Of a stretch of DNA of 64,000 nucleotides, positions 53,104-61,448 are shown in pieces. The notes under the pieces were generated by a model. That model saw only the letters and a program-made list of their open reading frames with translations, ran no database searches and was not told the DNA's origin. Position 1 is the first letter of the stretch; each line of letters begins with the position of its first letter. Position numbers and translations under genes: made by a program. This DNA comes from JAKOVR01 sp031415655 (GTDB lineage Bacteria > Actinomycetota > Acidimicrobiia > Acidimicrobiales > Acidimicrobilacustridaceae). The DNA lies in assembly GCA_031415655.1 (NCBI GenBank), contig JANOSD010000169.1, positions 1-64,000 on the forward strand, given 5' to 3'.

Positions 53104-54048
53104 ATGCCCGCCGACAATCGTGCCCCCGACGCGGCCATCCGACTCTCGGTGCCCGCCGACGTGGGCCCCCATATGCTTCGACGTTTTCGCAACGGCGTCC
53201 ACGACCCGACGATGGCGTTCGTGTCCGATACGGCTTGGCGAGCGATTCGAATCGGTGGTGCTGCTGCCACGGTGTGCTATCGCCGACACCAGATAGGCAT
53301 GATCGACGTCGAGGCGTGGGGTGCCGGTGCCGAGGCGGCCGTGGCGGCGGCGGCTGTGGCACTGGGTATCGACGACGACCCTTTGGTCCTCGATGACCTC
53401 GTCTCGGCCCACCGGTTACTCCGCGAAACGCTTCGCCGAGTGGGACCACCCCGTCTCGGTGGATCGCACTCGCTCGTGGAAATCCTCGTCCCGACGATTC
53501 TCGGCCAAAAGGTCCAGGCTCGTTCGGCCCATGCCAGCTACCACGACCTCTGTCGGCGGTTTGGCGAACCCGCTCCGGGGGTGCCGCGTACCGCGCCGCC
53601 GCTCCAACTGCCACCTGACCCCGCCCGACTCGCCGATGCCAGCTACGACCAATTCCATTTCGCCAACGTAGAACGGCGACGGGCCGTCACGATCATTGAG
53701 GTGGCGCGACGGCGAACCCGGATCGACCCCCTCGTCGATACCCACACCCCCCATGAGGTTCGGGTCGCCCTCCAGCACCTCCCCGGTTTGGGGCCCTGGA
53801 GTACCTCGGTCGCCACCCAGCTCGCCTGCGGCGACCCCGATGCCGTGATCGTCGGCGACTTTCACCTGCCCAACGTCGTCGCTTGGGTTCTTGCCGGTGA
53901 AACGAGGGGTACCGATGGTCGAATGCTGGAACTGCTCGAACCGTTTGTCGGACAGCGCGGGCGGGTGCAGGTGCTCATCGGGCAGACCGGGCACCGCCCA
54001 CCGAAGTACGGACCCCGGTTGTCGATCCGCAACATCCGACACGCCTGA
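53104..54048 (+). CDS. DNA glycosylase of the HhH-GPD (AlkA-like) family
   Basis: This 314-residue protein has an N-terminal domain of about 120 residues, then the HhH-GPD fold: SLVEILVPTILGQKVQARSAHASYHDL, the hairpin LQHLPGLGPWSTSVATQLACG (about 227-247), and the catalytic Asp252 in VIVGDFHLPN. It would remove damaged bases. It is one of two such glycosylases in the region and is not a close copy of the first. No iron-sulfur Cys cluster is present. Confidence 0.87.
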   Translation: MPADNRAPDAAIRLSVPADVGPHMLRRFRNGVHDPTMAFVSDTAWRAIRIGGAAATVCYRRHQIGMIDVEAWGAGAEAAVAAAAVALGIDDDPLVLDDLVSAHRLLRETLRRVGPPRLGGSHSLVEILVPTILGQKVQARSAHASYHDLCRRFGEPAPGVPRTAPPLQLPPDPARLADASYDQFHFANVERRRAVTIIEVARRRTRIDPLVDTHTPHEVRVALQHLPGLGPWSTSVATQLACGDPDAVIVGDFHLPNVVAWVLAGETRGTDGRMLELLEPFVGQRGRVQVLIGQTGHRPPKYGPRLSIRNIRHA

Positions 54049-54075
54049 ACGCCCGAGCCGATCCCATCCAATCCG

Positions 54076-54255
54076 TTACTCCTTGGTGGCCACGGCATTG
54101 GGAGTGACGTTCATCTTCGGCTCGTACGCCGCTGCCTCTACCTCCTGACGTTCGCCCGTGAAACGGGCGTGGAGGGCAGTCCGACAAATCGTGCACGGCC
54201 CATAGTGGGCCTCGGTGATCTCGGTGGCACAGCGGGGACAGATGAACGTGATCAT
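54076..54255 (-). CDS. Small actinobacterial zinc-ribbon protein
   Basis: This 59-residue protein (ATG 54255) carries CPRC and CTIC separated by 13 residues, a classic four-Cys zinc ribbon, followed by a conserved tail (AAYEPKMNVTPNAVATKE). Short proteins with this ribbon and the YEPKMNVTPNAVATK ending are widespread in actinomycetotes and have no known function. The open frame continues upstream to 54327, but the conserved part starts at MITF. Confidence 0.8.
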   Translation of the reverse strand: MITFICPRCATEITEAHYGPCTICRTALHARFTGERQEVEAAAYEPKMNVTPNAVATKE

Positions 54256-54416
54256 CGCTTCAGTGGCGGCGCTCTCCAAGTCGTTCACCGCCACACCTTG
54301 CCACACGAGCCCTCGTATGGCGGCCACCGCAGGTCAACAACCGAGCATCGCGCAACACCGAACGGGGGGATCCCCCACCGAGCCCGAGAAACTTGCGAGA
54401 ATCTGCAGCCGTGAGC

Positions 54417-55073
54417 ATGCAGTTGATCGCACCGCCGGCGGCGGGAACCTCTGGGAGAGCCTCTATGGTCGGTACCGGCTTGGCCTGGCTTCTCGATCCC
54501 GTCTCTTTTCATACCGAGTTCGACCATCTCTTTGCGGGTCTCGTCGATGACGATGGCCTGGCGCGCTTCCGGGATCGGGTGATCGATCTTTGGAACAGTC
54601 CGGACCCTCGCAAGACCAACTACATCGGTACGTTGCGTACCCACACTCCCGAGGAGTGGGAGGCGGGTTTCGAGGAACGCCATCTGGCGGAGTGGTACCG
54701 AATCATCATGGCCGATCATCTCATTGAGGCGCGCGGCTGGCAGGACCCAACCGCCCTGAAGGACGACCTTCCCGACCTCGGTTGGGCCCCGTCGGATGCC
54801 CGACGCCTTACCTGGGGTCGCGAGCTCTCGGAATTGTCGCAGCTTTATGCAATCGAGGATACGGCCATGGCGCTCACGATCGTGATGCGTGTCGGCAACA
54901 AGGGTTGGCTGTCACAAGACGACGTCTCCGGTTGGATCGAGGCATTTCGCGCGATGGACCGGGAATGGTTTCGCGGTCACAACCACTTGGTGCCCATGGT
55001 GGAAGACACGTTCGCCGTGTTGACCAACGCCTCACTCCAACCGGACCGGGTAGTACTTCTGGGGACGGCCTAA
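54417..55073 (+). CDS. Hypothetical soluble protein
   Basis: This 218-residue protein (ATG 54417; GTG 54411 also possible) is acidic and Trp-rich (WGRELSELSQLYAIEDTAMALT, MDREWFRGHNH). It shows no signal peptide and no membrane helix. I do not recognise a family; the helical pattern and many aromatic residues suggest a compact all-alpha fold. It stands alone, with the small zinc-ribbon gene divergent on its left and the lipoprotein-like gene convergent on its right. Confidence 0.65.
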   Translation: MQLIAPPAAGTSGRASMVGTGLAWLLDPVSFHTEFDHLFAGLVDDDGLARFRDRVIDLWNSPDPRKTNYIGTLRTHTPEEWEAGFEERHLAEWYRIIMADHLIEARGWQDPTALKDDLPDLGWAPSDARRLTWGRELSELSQLYAIEDTAMALTIVMRVGNKGWLSQDDVSGWIEAFRAMDREWFRGHNHLVPMVEDTFAVLTNASLQPDRVVLLGTA

Positions 55074-55114
55074 GTGGGCGAGGCGCAAGACTCGGGCCAG
55101 GGCGGCCGAAGCGG

Positions 55115-55654
55115 CTATTCGCAACCGTTCTGCGTAAACCACGTCTGAAACGCCTTGCCTTGGGCGTCCTCGGCCTGCTTTTGCTCTGGCGTCACGGACC
55201 CCGCAAGAAAGCCCCGGGCATGGGCCACCCGTTGGTCGACGCCTTCCGTGAGCGCGGGTACGTTGAGCTTCAATTCCCCCGCATGCACATCAACCGCACG
55301 AAGGATCTCGTCCTTTTTGCTCGGCGATTCAGACTTTGCCTTCTCCACGATGAAGAGGTCTTGTACGAACCGGGACATTGCCTCGCAACTCGGTGATCTC
55401 GGGGGACGGTTCACCGATGGTGGGGGTGTTCGTGCCGATGTGGGGGGCACAGAGGGGAGGGTGCCAGAGGTGGCGCCCCCGGGAAGCGACGAAACGGTTA
55501 CCGCTACCGCCGACGAGTCGGGCGCGACCACGGTTGACGGCTTGGCGCAGGCACCCGTGCCGATGACCACAAGCCCCACCACTCCGACGATCACAACGTG
55601 ATAAACGCAACGCAACGGAACTCCGAATGTTTGATGACCACTGACCGCGGCCAA
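55115..55654 (-). CDS. Probable exported lipoprotein or membrane-anchored protein of unknown function
   Basis: This 179-residue protein has an N-terminal hydrophobic segment (VVIVGVVGLVVIGTGAC) ending in a Cys (36) that may be a lipidation site, though the lipobox TGAC is weak. A Thr/Pro/Ser linker (37-75) follows, then a charged helical domain with a Cys pair (CEAM... NGCE). I recognise no family. It is convergent with the preceding hypothetical gene. Confidence 0.6.
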   Translation of the reverse strand: MAAVSGHQTFGVPLRCVYHVVIVGVVGLVVIGTGACAKPSTVVAPDSSAVAVTVSSLPGGATSGTLPSVPPTSARTPPPSVNRPPRSPSCEAMSRFVQDLFIVEKAKSESPSKKDEILRAVDVHAGELKLNVPALTEGVDQRVAHARGFLAGSVTPEQKQAEDAQGKAFQTWFTQNGCE

Positions 55655-55696
55655 GGGAACATTCTACCAACGGATCGGAAAGGGCGAGCAGTCCGG

Positions 55697-55728
55697 CCGA
55701 TCACGACAGCTGCCGATCACGACAGCTG
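55697..55728. repeat. 16-bp perfect tandem duplication at the cytochrome c stop
   Basis: CCGATCACGACAGCTG occurs twice without a gap (55697-55712, 55713-55728). The right copy contains the last codons and stop of the cytochrome c gene, so the left copy repeats that end downstream. Confidence 0.85.
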
Positions 55729-56091
55729 ACGCACATAGGCCACAACGGCAGCGATCTGTTCATCGGTCAGCCGTCCCCCGAACGCCGGCATTTGTCCGCG
55801 CCCAGCGCGCACAACCTCGATCTGAGCCAACGGGTCGGGGTACGCCCGGAGAGATGCCGCGGCATCGATCGTCACGGGGGCGTACACACCCTCTCCCCAC
55901 TTGCCATGACAGGTCTCACACTGCGCTTCGTATACCGCAGCGCCGAACACCACGGGGTCAACCGTGACACCGGGCACTATCGCCACCGGGGGGGCGGACG
56001 GCTCAGGTTGTGCGATCAGGAGAAGCACGAGGCAGGCGGCAACGACACCGACGGTGAACAACTGCACGGCTTGTACGAGGCGATGAAACAC
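55717..56091 (-). CDS. Membrane-anchored c-type cytochrome
   Basis: This 124-residue protein starts at GTG 56091. It has an N-terminal membrane helix (LVQAVQLFTVGVVAACLVLLL) and a single class I cytochrome c domain with CETCHGKWG (heme attachment, Cys-x2-Cys-His) and MPAFGG supplying the axial Met. It would carry electrons at the outer face of the membrane. It is downstream of a polytopic membrane protein with several His residues (10-bp gap) and probably works with it. Confidence 0.88.
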   Translation of the reverse strand: MFHRLVQAVQLFTVGVVAACLVLLLIAQPEPSAPPVAIVPGVTVDPVVFGAAVYEAQCETCHGKWGEGVYAPVTIDAAASLRAYPDPLAQIEVVRAGRGQMPAFGGRLTDEQIAAVVAYVRQLS

Positions 56092-56101
56092 TTCGGTTCC
56101 G

Positions 56102-56683
56102 CTACCCGATCTGACCGGTGAGGTAGTACGCAGCACTCGTGACCCACACCACAACGAGCAGACTGAACGCCACGCCCCCAAGTACCGGAATCAGCCAGCG
56201 CGGTAGCCGATCAATCCGAACGGCGAGCATCTTTGAGACGAACATTCCGTAGAACGCACATCCAGCGACCGAATGCCAGAACACTCTTCCCCCGACGCCC
56301 GAAAAGGTGAACCCCAGCGCCCACAAGCAGTGATAGGCGACGGGCAACGAAACCAAGAGCGTCAACGTACCCAGCAGGCGATGCACATCAGTCAGCCAGA
56401 TTGGTGTCGTGCGCGGCCACGGCAGCTGGTCTCGAACACGCAGGCCGGTGAGTAACTGTGCGAACGCGAGCACCATTGCCGCCGTCGTGAACCAGCTCTT
56501 GAACGCCAGCATCGAGTCGAACAAAATCTTGAACGTGCCCTGCCCTCCCGCCGGATGCAGTTTGGCGTACACCCCGAGTATCACGGTCGTCGCCGCGCCA
56601 CTGGCGAGAACGAGAGCAATTCGAAGCCGCGAGCGGGGAGCGGGCCTGCCTTGCACCACGACGAACGCCATCAGCCCCGCCAA
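56102..56683 (-). CDS. Polytopic membrane protein with cytochrome b-like His residues (DUF6529-like)
   Basis: This 193-residue protein has about five hydrophobic helices with His residues in membrane positions (VHRLLG, AYHCLWALG, FWHSVAG), as in heme b-binding cytochrome b561 or ferric reductase-like proteins. It resembles the DUF6529 family. It is directly upstream of a cytochrome c gene, suggesting a small electron-transfer module. The start is uncertain: TTG 56683 or ATG 56671. An ATG at 56703 overlapping the ArsC-like stop is out of frame. Confidence 0.65.
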   Translation of the reverse strand: MAGLMAFVVVQGRPAPRSRLRIALVLASGAATTVILGVYAKLHPAGGQGTFKILFDSMLAFKSWFTTAAMVLAFAQLLTGLRVRDQLPWPRTTPIWLTDVHRLLGTLTLLVSLPVAYHCLWALGFTFSGVGGRVFWHSVAGCAFYGMFVSKMLAVRIDRLPRWLIPVLGGVAFSLLVVVWVTSAAYYLTGQIG

Positions 56684-56699
56684 GCCCAGTCGAGGGGGT

Positions 56700-57050
56700 T
56701 CATGTGAGATCCAACACCCGTTCGGGCGGTCGCCCGATCACCGCCCGGTCACCGACAAGAAAAACCGGTCGTTGCATCAACTCCGGATGGGCAAGGAGTA
56801 GGGCCACCACCGCCTCGGCGTCGACGAGCGCAGCCGAGTCCAGACGCAACGCCACAAACCGACTGTCGCGCCGAACAAGCACATCCGGCGCACCCCCGAG
56901 CCCGTCAAGCAGCCGATGTAGCTCCTCGGCAGAGGGTGGTCTGTCGAGATAATTCACCGCCTCGTACGCCACGCCCGCAGCGTCGAGTAGATCTTGGGCG
57001 GCTCGAGCCTTGCTGCAGGTCGGATGCACGTAGAGAAGCGGATCGGCCAT
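56700..57050 (-). CDS. ArsC/Spx-family thioredoxin-fold protein
   Basis: This 116-residue protein is of the ArsC family: LLYVHPTCSKARAAQDLLDAAGV (Cys12 is the active-site nucleophile) followed by EAVNYLDRPPSAEELHRLLDGLG, and RPVFLVGDRAVIGRPPE near the end. Members reduce arsenate using glutaredoxin or act as Spx-like regulators. No arsenite pump or regulator is nearby, so arsenate reductase activity is not certain. Confidence 0.86.
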   Translation of the reverse strand: MADPLLYVHPTCSKARAAQDLLDAAGVAYEAVNYLDRPPSAEELHRLLDGLGGAPDVLVRRDSRFVALRLDSAALVDAEAVVALLLAHPELMQRPVFLVGDRAVIGRPPERVLDLT

Positions 57051-57097
57051 CGCGTTTACCTTAGGACATACGCCGCACGGAACGGGCCGAACCGGGC

Positions 57098-57607
57098 TCA
57101 TTCCGGCTCGTCGGCCTGCGCTTCTGGCCGAGGGTTGATGTCGGCGGCGGCCGTAAAACGGACATCGAGAAAGAGACCGAATACGCCGCACCACCCCGAG
57201 TAGAGCAGGGCCACAACCCAAAAAAGCGGGTCCCACCGATCGGCGAAATAGCGAAGGAAGCCGGCCCCCAGCCCGAGCCCGAGCAACGCCGACAGGGCAA
57301 TCTGGCGAGCCGGGGCATAACGGATCTTGGCTCGGTGCTCGAGGGTCCACTCCACGACGGTCGGCAACGGCAACGCCACCATCGCCCAAGCCGTCAATGT
57401 CCCGGCCTTCGTATCCCCTGCGGTCGCTACCGGGGACGAGGCGCTCAGCAATGTGCCAACGGCGAGTACCACGAACGAGATCGGATACAGCACCGCGCAT
57501 CGTCGGCATAGATGCAGACGACCGCACCGGACACAACGTTCGTAGTCCTCGGGGTAGTGATGCGATAGCCACAACGGGGTGATCCATCCGTCCACGCGCC
57601 GAGCCAT
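57098..57607 (-). CDS. Membrane protein with N-terminal CxxC metal motif (DUF2085-like)
   Basis: This 169-residue protein begins with HHYPEDYERCVRCGRLHLCRRCAVLYP, a four-Cys cluster with neighbouring His that probably binds zinc or iron. About four membrane helices follow, and the tail is acidic. The arrangement resembles DUF2085 membrane proteins of unknown function. Start ATG 57607 is chosen because the frame upstream is Arg-rich and overlaps the divergent HD-like gene. Confidence 0.7.
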   Translation of the reverse strand: MARRVDGWITPLWLSHHYPEDYERCVRCGRLHLCRRCAVLYPISFVVLAVGTLLSASSPVATAGDTKAGTLTAWAMVALPLPTVVEWTLEHRAKIRYAPARQIALSALLGLGLGAGFLRYFADRWDPLFWVVALLYSGWCGVFGLFLDVRFTAAADINPRPEAQADEPE

Positions 57608-57663
57608 ACGGGGGAGCCTATTGCGGTCGACCACACCACGAATCCAAAGGGTACGGTGACGAC

Positions 57664-58347
57664 GTGAACCCGCCCGCACCGGCCGCTGCGTCCTCCCCCG
57701 ATGTCGAGGCGATGGTCATGGCATTCGTCGAGGCCCTTTGCGGGGCGTCTATCGATCCTCGGGATTCAGCGTCGCCGGAACCCCATCTCCTGGCCCGCTC
57801 ACTTCTCCTTCGGTACCGCGAGCCTCATCGTCGGTACCACACCGACGAACACCTCGGAGAGATGCTGCACCACCTCCGTTCGGGCCAACGGAATTCCCCC
57901 CTGCCGGCGGTGCTCGTGCTCGCCACCTGGTATCACGATGCCATCTACGACCCACGGACACCAGCGAACGAGGAGGCATCGGCAATCCTCGCGATCGCGG
58001 ACCTCACCGAGGCAGACGTCACTCCCGCCGTGGTTGCACGCGTGGCGCAGTTGGTGCGGTCCACGGCCGACCACTATTGCGATGCCGACGACACCGAGGC
58101 TGCGTTGTTCCTCGACGCCGACCTCGCCGTACTCGGATCGCCGTCCGCTCGGTACCGCCGTTATGTCGCTGACGTCCGCACGGAATACGCCCACGTACCA
58201 AACGATCAGTGGCGGGTCGGACGAACGGCGGTGCTTGACCACTTTCTCCAGCGTTCGTTCCTCTACCTCCGACCCGAAAATCGCGACCGTCTCGAATCTC
58301 GGGCGCGAGAAAACCTCCAAGACGAGCGGCGATCACTCGATGGCTGA
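57664..58347 (+). CDS. HD-domain-like predicted phosphohydrolase
   Basis: This 227-residue protein carries YREPHRRYHTDEHLGEMLHHL, then LATWYHDAIYDP. The His and His-Asp groups resemble the metal site of HD superfamily hydrolases of the 'predicted metal-dependent HD' type (COG4339). LFLDADLAVLGSP and YAHVP(N)DQWRVGR follow, as in that family. The substrate is unknown. GTG 57664 is the start; the patatin gene begins within its 3' end. Confidence 0.82.
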   Translation: MNPPAPAAASSPDVEAMVMAFVEALCGASIDPRDSASPEPHLLARSLLLRYREPHRRYHTDEHLGEMLHHLRSGQRNSPLPAVLVLATWYHDAIYDPRTPANEEASAILAIADLTEADVTPAVVARVAQLVRSTADHYCDADDTEAALFLDADLAVLGSPSARYRRYVADVRTEYAHVPNDQWRVGRTAVLDHFLQRSFLYLRPENRDRLESRARENLQDERRSLDG

Positions 58348-60190
58348 TTCGGCACTTCACCGGCAGGCGGAAGTCACCGACTTACTCAACACGGTCCCGC
58401 TCTTTCGCCAGCTCTCGATAAGTGCTCGCAGTGTGCTCGCCCACAGCAGTGACCACATCTCGCTCTCCGCCGGTGACGATCTCTTTTGTCAGGGCGATAC
58501 GGCGGACGCTCTGTTTCTCGTCGTGTCCGGTCGCCTTCATGTCGTCGACGAAGACGAACAATCGCACCGCATCGTCGGTGTGCTCGGATCTGGTGCGTGG
58601 GTCGGGGAACTCTCGTTGCTCACTGGTTCCCCGAGGGCTGCCACCATCACGGCGGCGAGGGACGCGCAGCTCATTCGCATCTCGCGGGAGGCGTTCGATG
58701 ACGTGCTGGCTGACCAGCCTGAGCTCGGTATCGGGCTCGCCCGAGCGCTGGCAGCTCAGGTACAGCGAACCCGCGGTCTGCCGTCGCCCCCGCCGTCGCT
58801 CGATACCATTGCCGTGTTGGCGCTTGGTCCCGGGCTTCCCTTCGAGCCGGTTCTGGGTGGCATCGTCGCCGAAGCGCGTCGGATCGGCACCGTCGCTGTA
58901 CTGACGGAACACGACCACCACAGTGGGCCAGGCGCACCGACAGAAGGCGAACGCCCTGGCGCCAAGGATGCTGGCGGTGATCACGACACCGACGCCGGAT
59001 GGGCGGCCCGGTTGGCGGAAGCGGAAGCCAGCCACGCCTCGGTGGTTTTGTCCTGCCCGTCGCCCGACACCGCATTGCGCTGGGCGTCTTTTTGCACTCG
59101 ATCAGCCGACCGGACCGTGGCCATGCTGCGGGGGGGCGCACCGCCGGCATGGGCGACGCCGTTGCTGCACGGCCACGTCGATCTCGCTTTTGTCGGGTCG
59201 TCGATGCCATCGGCCCGTACGGCGGCCGGGATGTCTGCGTTACAACCTCGAGCCCACCACCATGTCGGTGAAGCCACGACCTCTGCACCCACGATCGCTC
59301 GACTCGCCCGCCGGGTCACCGCACAGGCTGTCGGTCTCGTTTTCTCCGGCGGGGGCGCCCGTGGGCTCGCCCACCTCGGGGTCGTTGACACCCTCGTCGA
59401 AGCCGGAATTCCGCTGGACCGACTCGGCGGTTGTAGCGCTGGCGCGTTGGTTGCGGCGCTGCTCGCCGTCGGAAAGTCTCCGGCCGAAGCCATCGCCCAA
59501 GTGCGGACCGACATGGTGGACCACCACCCGTTCGGCGATGTCACCGTGCCTCGTGAGTCGCTCATCAAAGGGAAACGGGCAATGGCAATGCTCGAACGGT
59601 GGTTTGGGGACGCCCGGATTGAGGAGCTGTCGATCCCCCTGTTCACCGTCTCAGCCGACCTCGCTTCGGGGGACCTGGTGGTGCACCGCGAAGGCCTGAT
59701 CCGAGACGCCGTAGCCGCCAGCATGGCGATCCCTGGGTTCGCTCCCCCGCTTCGATCCGGCTCCCGACTCCTTGTTGACGGTGGCTTGCTCAACAACTTC
59801 CCCGTCGACGTCATGGCCGACACCGATGAAGGCCCAGTCATTGGCGTTGACGTCATGCGCGACCTCGGTGCGAACGATCTGGGGCGCTCTACGTCAACCC
59901 CGGGGATCGTCACCACCATTGCTCGAGCGATGGTGCTGGGCGGCTGGCAGCGAGCGGAGCGGAACCGGCGTTTGGCGAGTGTCCTCATCACGCCGGAAAT
60001 CGACATGATCGGGCTGTTCGAGTTCGACCGGATCGACGAGGCTCTCGATGCGGGTCGGACCGCCGCCCGCGCCGCGCTTCCGGCAATCAGGGCGTGTTGT
60101 CGCCTCGGGGAAGCGGGCGACGCAGACCCACTTCCCGCAACCGCCGGACGAGCACCCGTGGATCTACCGACTTCGCCCCTGCGCCAATAG
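58340..60190 (+). CDS. Patatin-like phospholipase with cyclic-nucleotide-binding domain (NTE-like)
   Basis: This 616-residue protein has an N-terminal cNMP-binding fold (residues 10-140; LFCQGDTADALFLVVSGRLHVV, GVLGSGAWVGELSLLTGSPRAATITA). A middle region resembles the nucleotide-binding-like linker of NTE proteins. A C-terminal patatin domain follows: SGGGARGLAHLG (oxyanion loop, 336-347), GCSAGA with nucleophile Ser366, and DGGLLNNFPVD with catalytic Asp480. It would hydrolyse phospholipid acyl chains, possibly under second-messenger control. The RAATI motif resembles the phosphate-binding cassette. It overlaps the HD-like gene by 8 bp. Confidence 0.92.
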   Translation: MADSALHRQAEVTDLLNTVPLFRQLSISARSVLAHSSDHISLSAGDDLFCQGDTADALFLVVSGRLHVVDEDEQSHRIVGVLGSGAWVGELSLLTGSPRAATITAARDAQLIRISREAFDDVLADQPELGIGLARALAAQVQRTRGLPSPPPSLDTIAVLALGPGLPFEPVLGGIVAEARRIGTVAVLTEHDHHSGPGAPTEGERPGAKDAGGDHDTDAGWAARLAEAEASHASVVLSCPSPDTALRWASFCTRSADRTVAMLRGGAPPAWATPLLHGHVDLAFVGSSMPSARTAAGMSALQPRAHHHVGEATTSAPTIARLARRVTAQAVGLVFSGGGARGLAHLGVVDTLVEAGIPLDRLGGCSAGALVAALLAVGKSPAEAIAQVRTDMVDHHPFGDVTVPRESLIKGKRAMAMLERWFGDARIEELSIPLFTVSADLASGDLVVHREGLIRDAVAASMAIPGFAPPLRSGSRLLVDGGLLNNFPVDVMADTDEGPVIGVDVMRDLGANDLGRSTSTPGIVTTIARAMVLGGWQRAERNRRLASVLITPEIDMIGLFEFDRIDEALDAGRTAARAALPAIRACCRLGEAGDADPLPATAGRAPVDLPTSPLRQ

Positions 60191-60362
60191 CTCGAGCCCG
60201 CCACTCGGCCGGCAAATCATAATGATCACCGTGGAATGCTCGCCGGGGTAGCCCGATCGACGCCGCGAAATGATGCAACTCATCGAGACTTTCATCGCTG
60301 GCGAGGTGGCAAAAGAAGCGCCCACCGAGAGGCCAGATCGCAGCGTCAACGAGAAGGCCCAT
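60087..60362 (-). CDS. DUF4031 family protein
   Basis: This 91-residue protein (ATG 60362) has MGLLVDAAIWPLGGRFFCHLASD followed by DELHHFAASIGLPRRAFHGDHYDLPAEWRARAI, the hallmark pattern of DUF4031. Its function is unknown. Its 3' end runs antisense through the last 104 bp of the patatin gene, an unusually large convergent overlap in which both frames appear to be real. Confidence 0.83.
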   Translation of the reverse strand: MGLLVDAAIWPLGGRFFCHLASDESLDELHHFAASIGLPRRAFHGDHYDLPAEWRARAIGAGAKSVDPRVLVRRLREVGLRRPLPRGDNTP

Positions 60363-60407
60363 CGGGGAACTGTACGATGGTCGCTCACACCGTCGAAAGG
60401 ATGTGCC

Positions 60408-60632
60408 GTGCCGGTCAAATGTAGCGAGATCTCCCGTGTCGTGATTCGGGGTGAGTGGATCACCGTGCAACGAGGAACGTTTGTGGTCGAGCCATTCACC
60501 ATGACCGACACCGCCGGCAACCCCGCCCATCCCGACCTCGGCTTGTGGGCGTACCACTTCAAAACCGACCTCGCCGATGAGTACTACGGCCCGCTCGGGG
60601 AAATTCAGCTGTTCAAGATGGCGAATATCTAA
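60408..60632 (+). CDS. Small hypothetical protein
   Basis: This 74-residue protein starts at GTG 60408, seven bases after AAAGG, and is divergent from the DUF4031 gene, 45 bp away. It contains ISRVVIRGEWITVQRGTFVVEPFTM, then LGLWAYHFKTDLADEYYGPLGEIQLFKM, which looks like a small beta-rich fold. No family is recognised. The good ribosome site and balanced composition support it as real. Confidence 0.65.
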   Translation: MPVKCSEISRVVIRGEWITVQRGTFVVEPFTMTDTAGNPAHPDLGLWAYHFKTDLADEYYGPLGEIQLFKMANI

Positions 60633-60716
60633 TCGAGCACACTCCCGGCCGGGAAGGGAACCGCATCCTCCGCCGCCCGCGGGCCTATCGTCGCCAACCC
60701 CACGTCGGAGTATCCG

Positions 60717-61439
60717 TTGTCTGGCATCACCGCAGAGCCCCACGATGCCGCCAGCGCACCGGGCAAGGTCCCGAGGCGCTACGGCGGCCGCACCCCCGAA
60801 GAGCGTCAAGCCGACCGCCGCCGCCGGCTTCTCGACTCCGGCCTCGAGCTGTTTGGAACCGCGGGATTCTCGCCGGTAGGCATCAACCGCATTTGTGCGT
60901 CAGCCGGGGTGACAGCCCGCCACTTCTATGAGGATTTCGCCACCCGGGAAGATCTTTTTGTTGCCCTCTACGACGAGATCATGGCCGAAGTCGTGATCGC
61001 CATCGGTGAGGCTCTCGACGCCGCACCCTCCGATCACATCGGCGTCACCGAAACCTCCCTGAGCGCCTACGCGCACGCCCTTCTCGACGATCCCCGTCGA
61101 GCTCGCATCTGCTGCGTCGAACTGCAAGGCGTGAGCGAGCAGGTGCGCCGACACGCCGCCGATAACTTCGTTTTTTTCGCCGACATGATCCACGAGCAAG
61201 CCATCCGACTCGCCGAGTCCGGCGAAATCCGGATTGCCGAGCAGACGAACTTCATCAACACCGTGCTGGTGGGCGGCACAAATGAGGCGATGGTGGCCTG
61301 GCTTCGGGCCGAGAATCCCCCGCCGATCGACACGCTCGTCGAGGAGCTCACCCGGGTGTATGTGGCCGTGGGTTTGATGCCATCTACCGGCGAGTGGCGC
61401 GCTGCCCGTTCCAACCCCTCGCCCCCGACAGCCACCTGA
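60717..61439 (+). CDS. TetR-family transcriptional regulator
   Basis: This 240-residue regulator has the TetR helix-turn-helix in residues about 30-80 (RRRRLLDSGLELFGTAGFSPVGINRICASAGVTARHFYEDFATREDLFVALYDEI). The variable C-terminal ligand-binding domain has no recognisable specificity. A TTG at 60717 is the start and the N-terminal 25 residues are polar. Its target is not obvious: neighbours are a small hypothetical gene and a convergent GH3 gene. Confidence 0.9.
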   Translation: MSGITAEPHDAASAPGKVPRRYGGRTPEERQADRRRRLLDSGLELFGTAGFSPVGINRICASAGVTARHFYEDFATREDLFVALYDEIMAEVVIAIGEALDAAPSDHIGVTETSLSAYAHALLDDPRRARICCVELQGVSEQVRRHAADNFVFFADMIHEQAIRLAESGEIRIAEQTNFINTVLVGGTNEAMVAWLRAENPPPIDTLVEELTRVYVAVGLMPSTGEWRAARSNPSPPTAT

Positions 61440-61448
61440 CTTCTTCGG

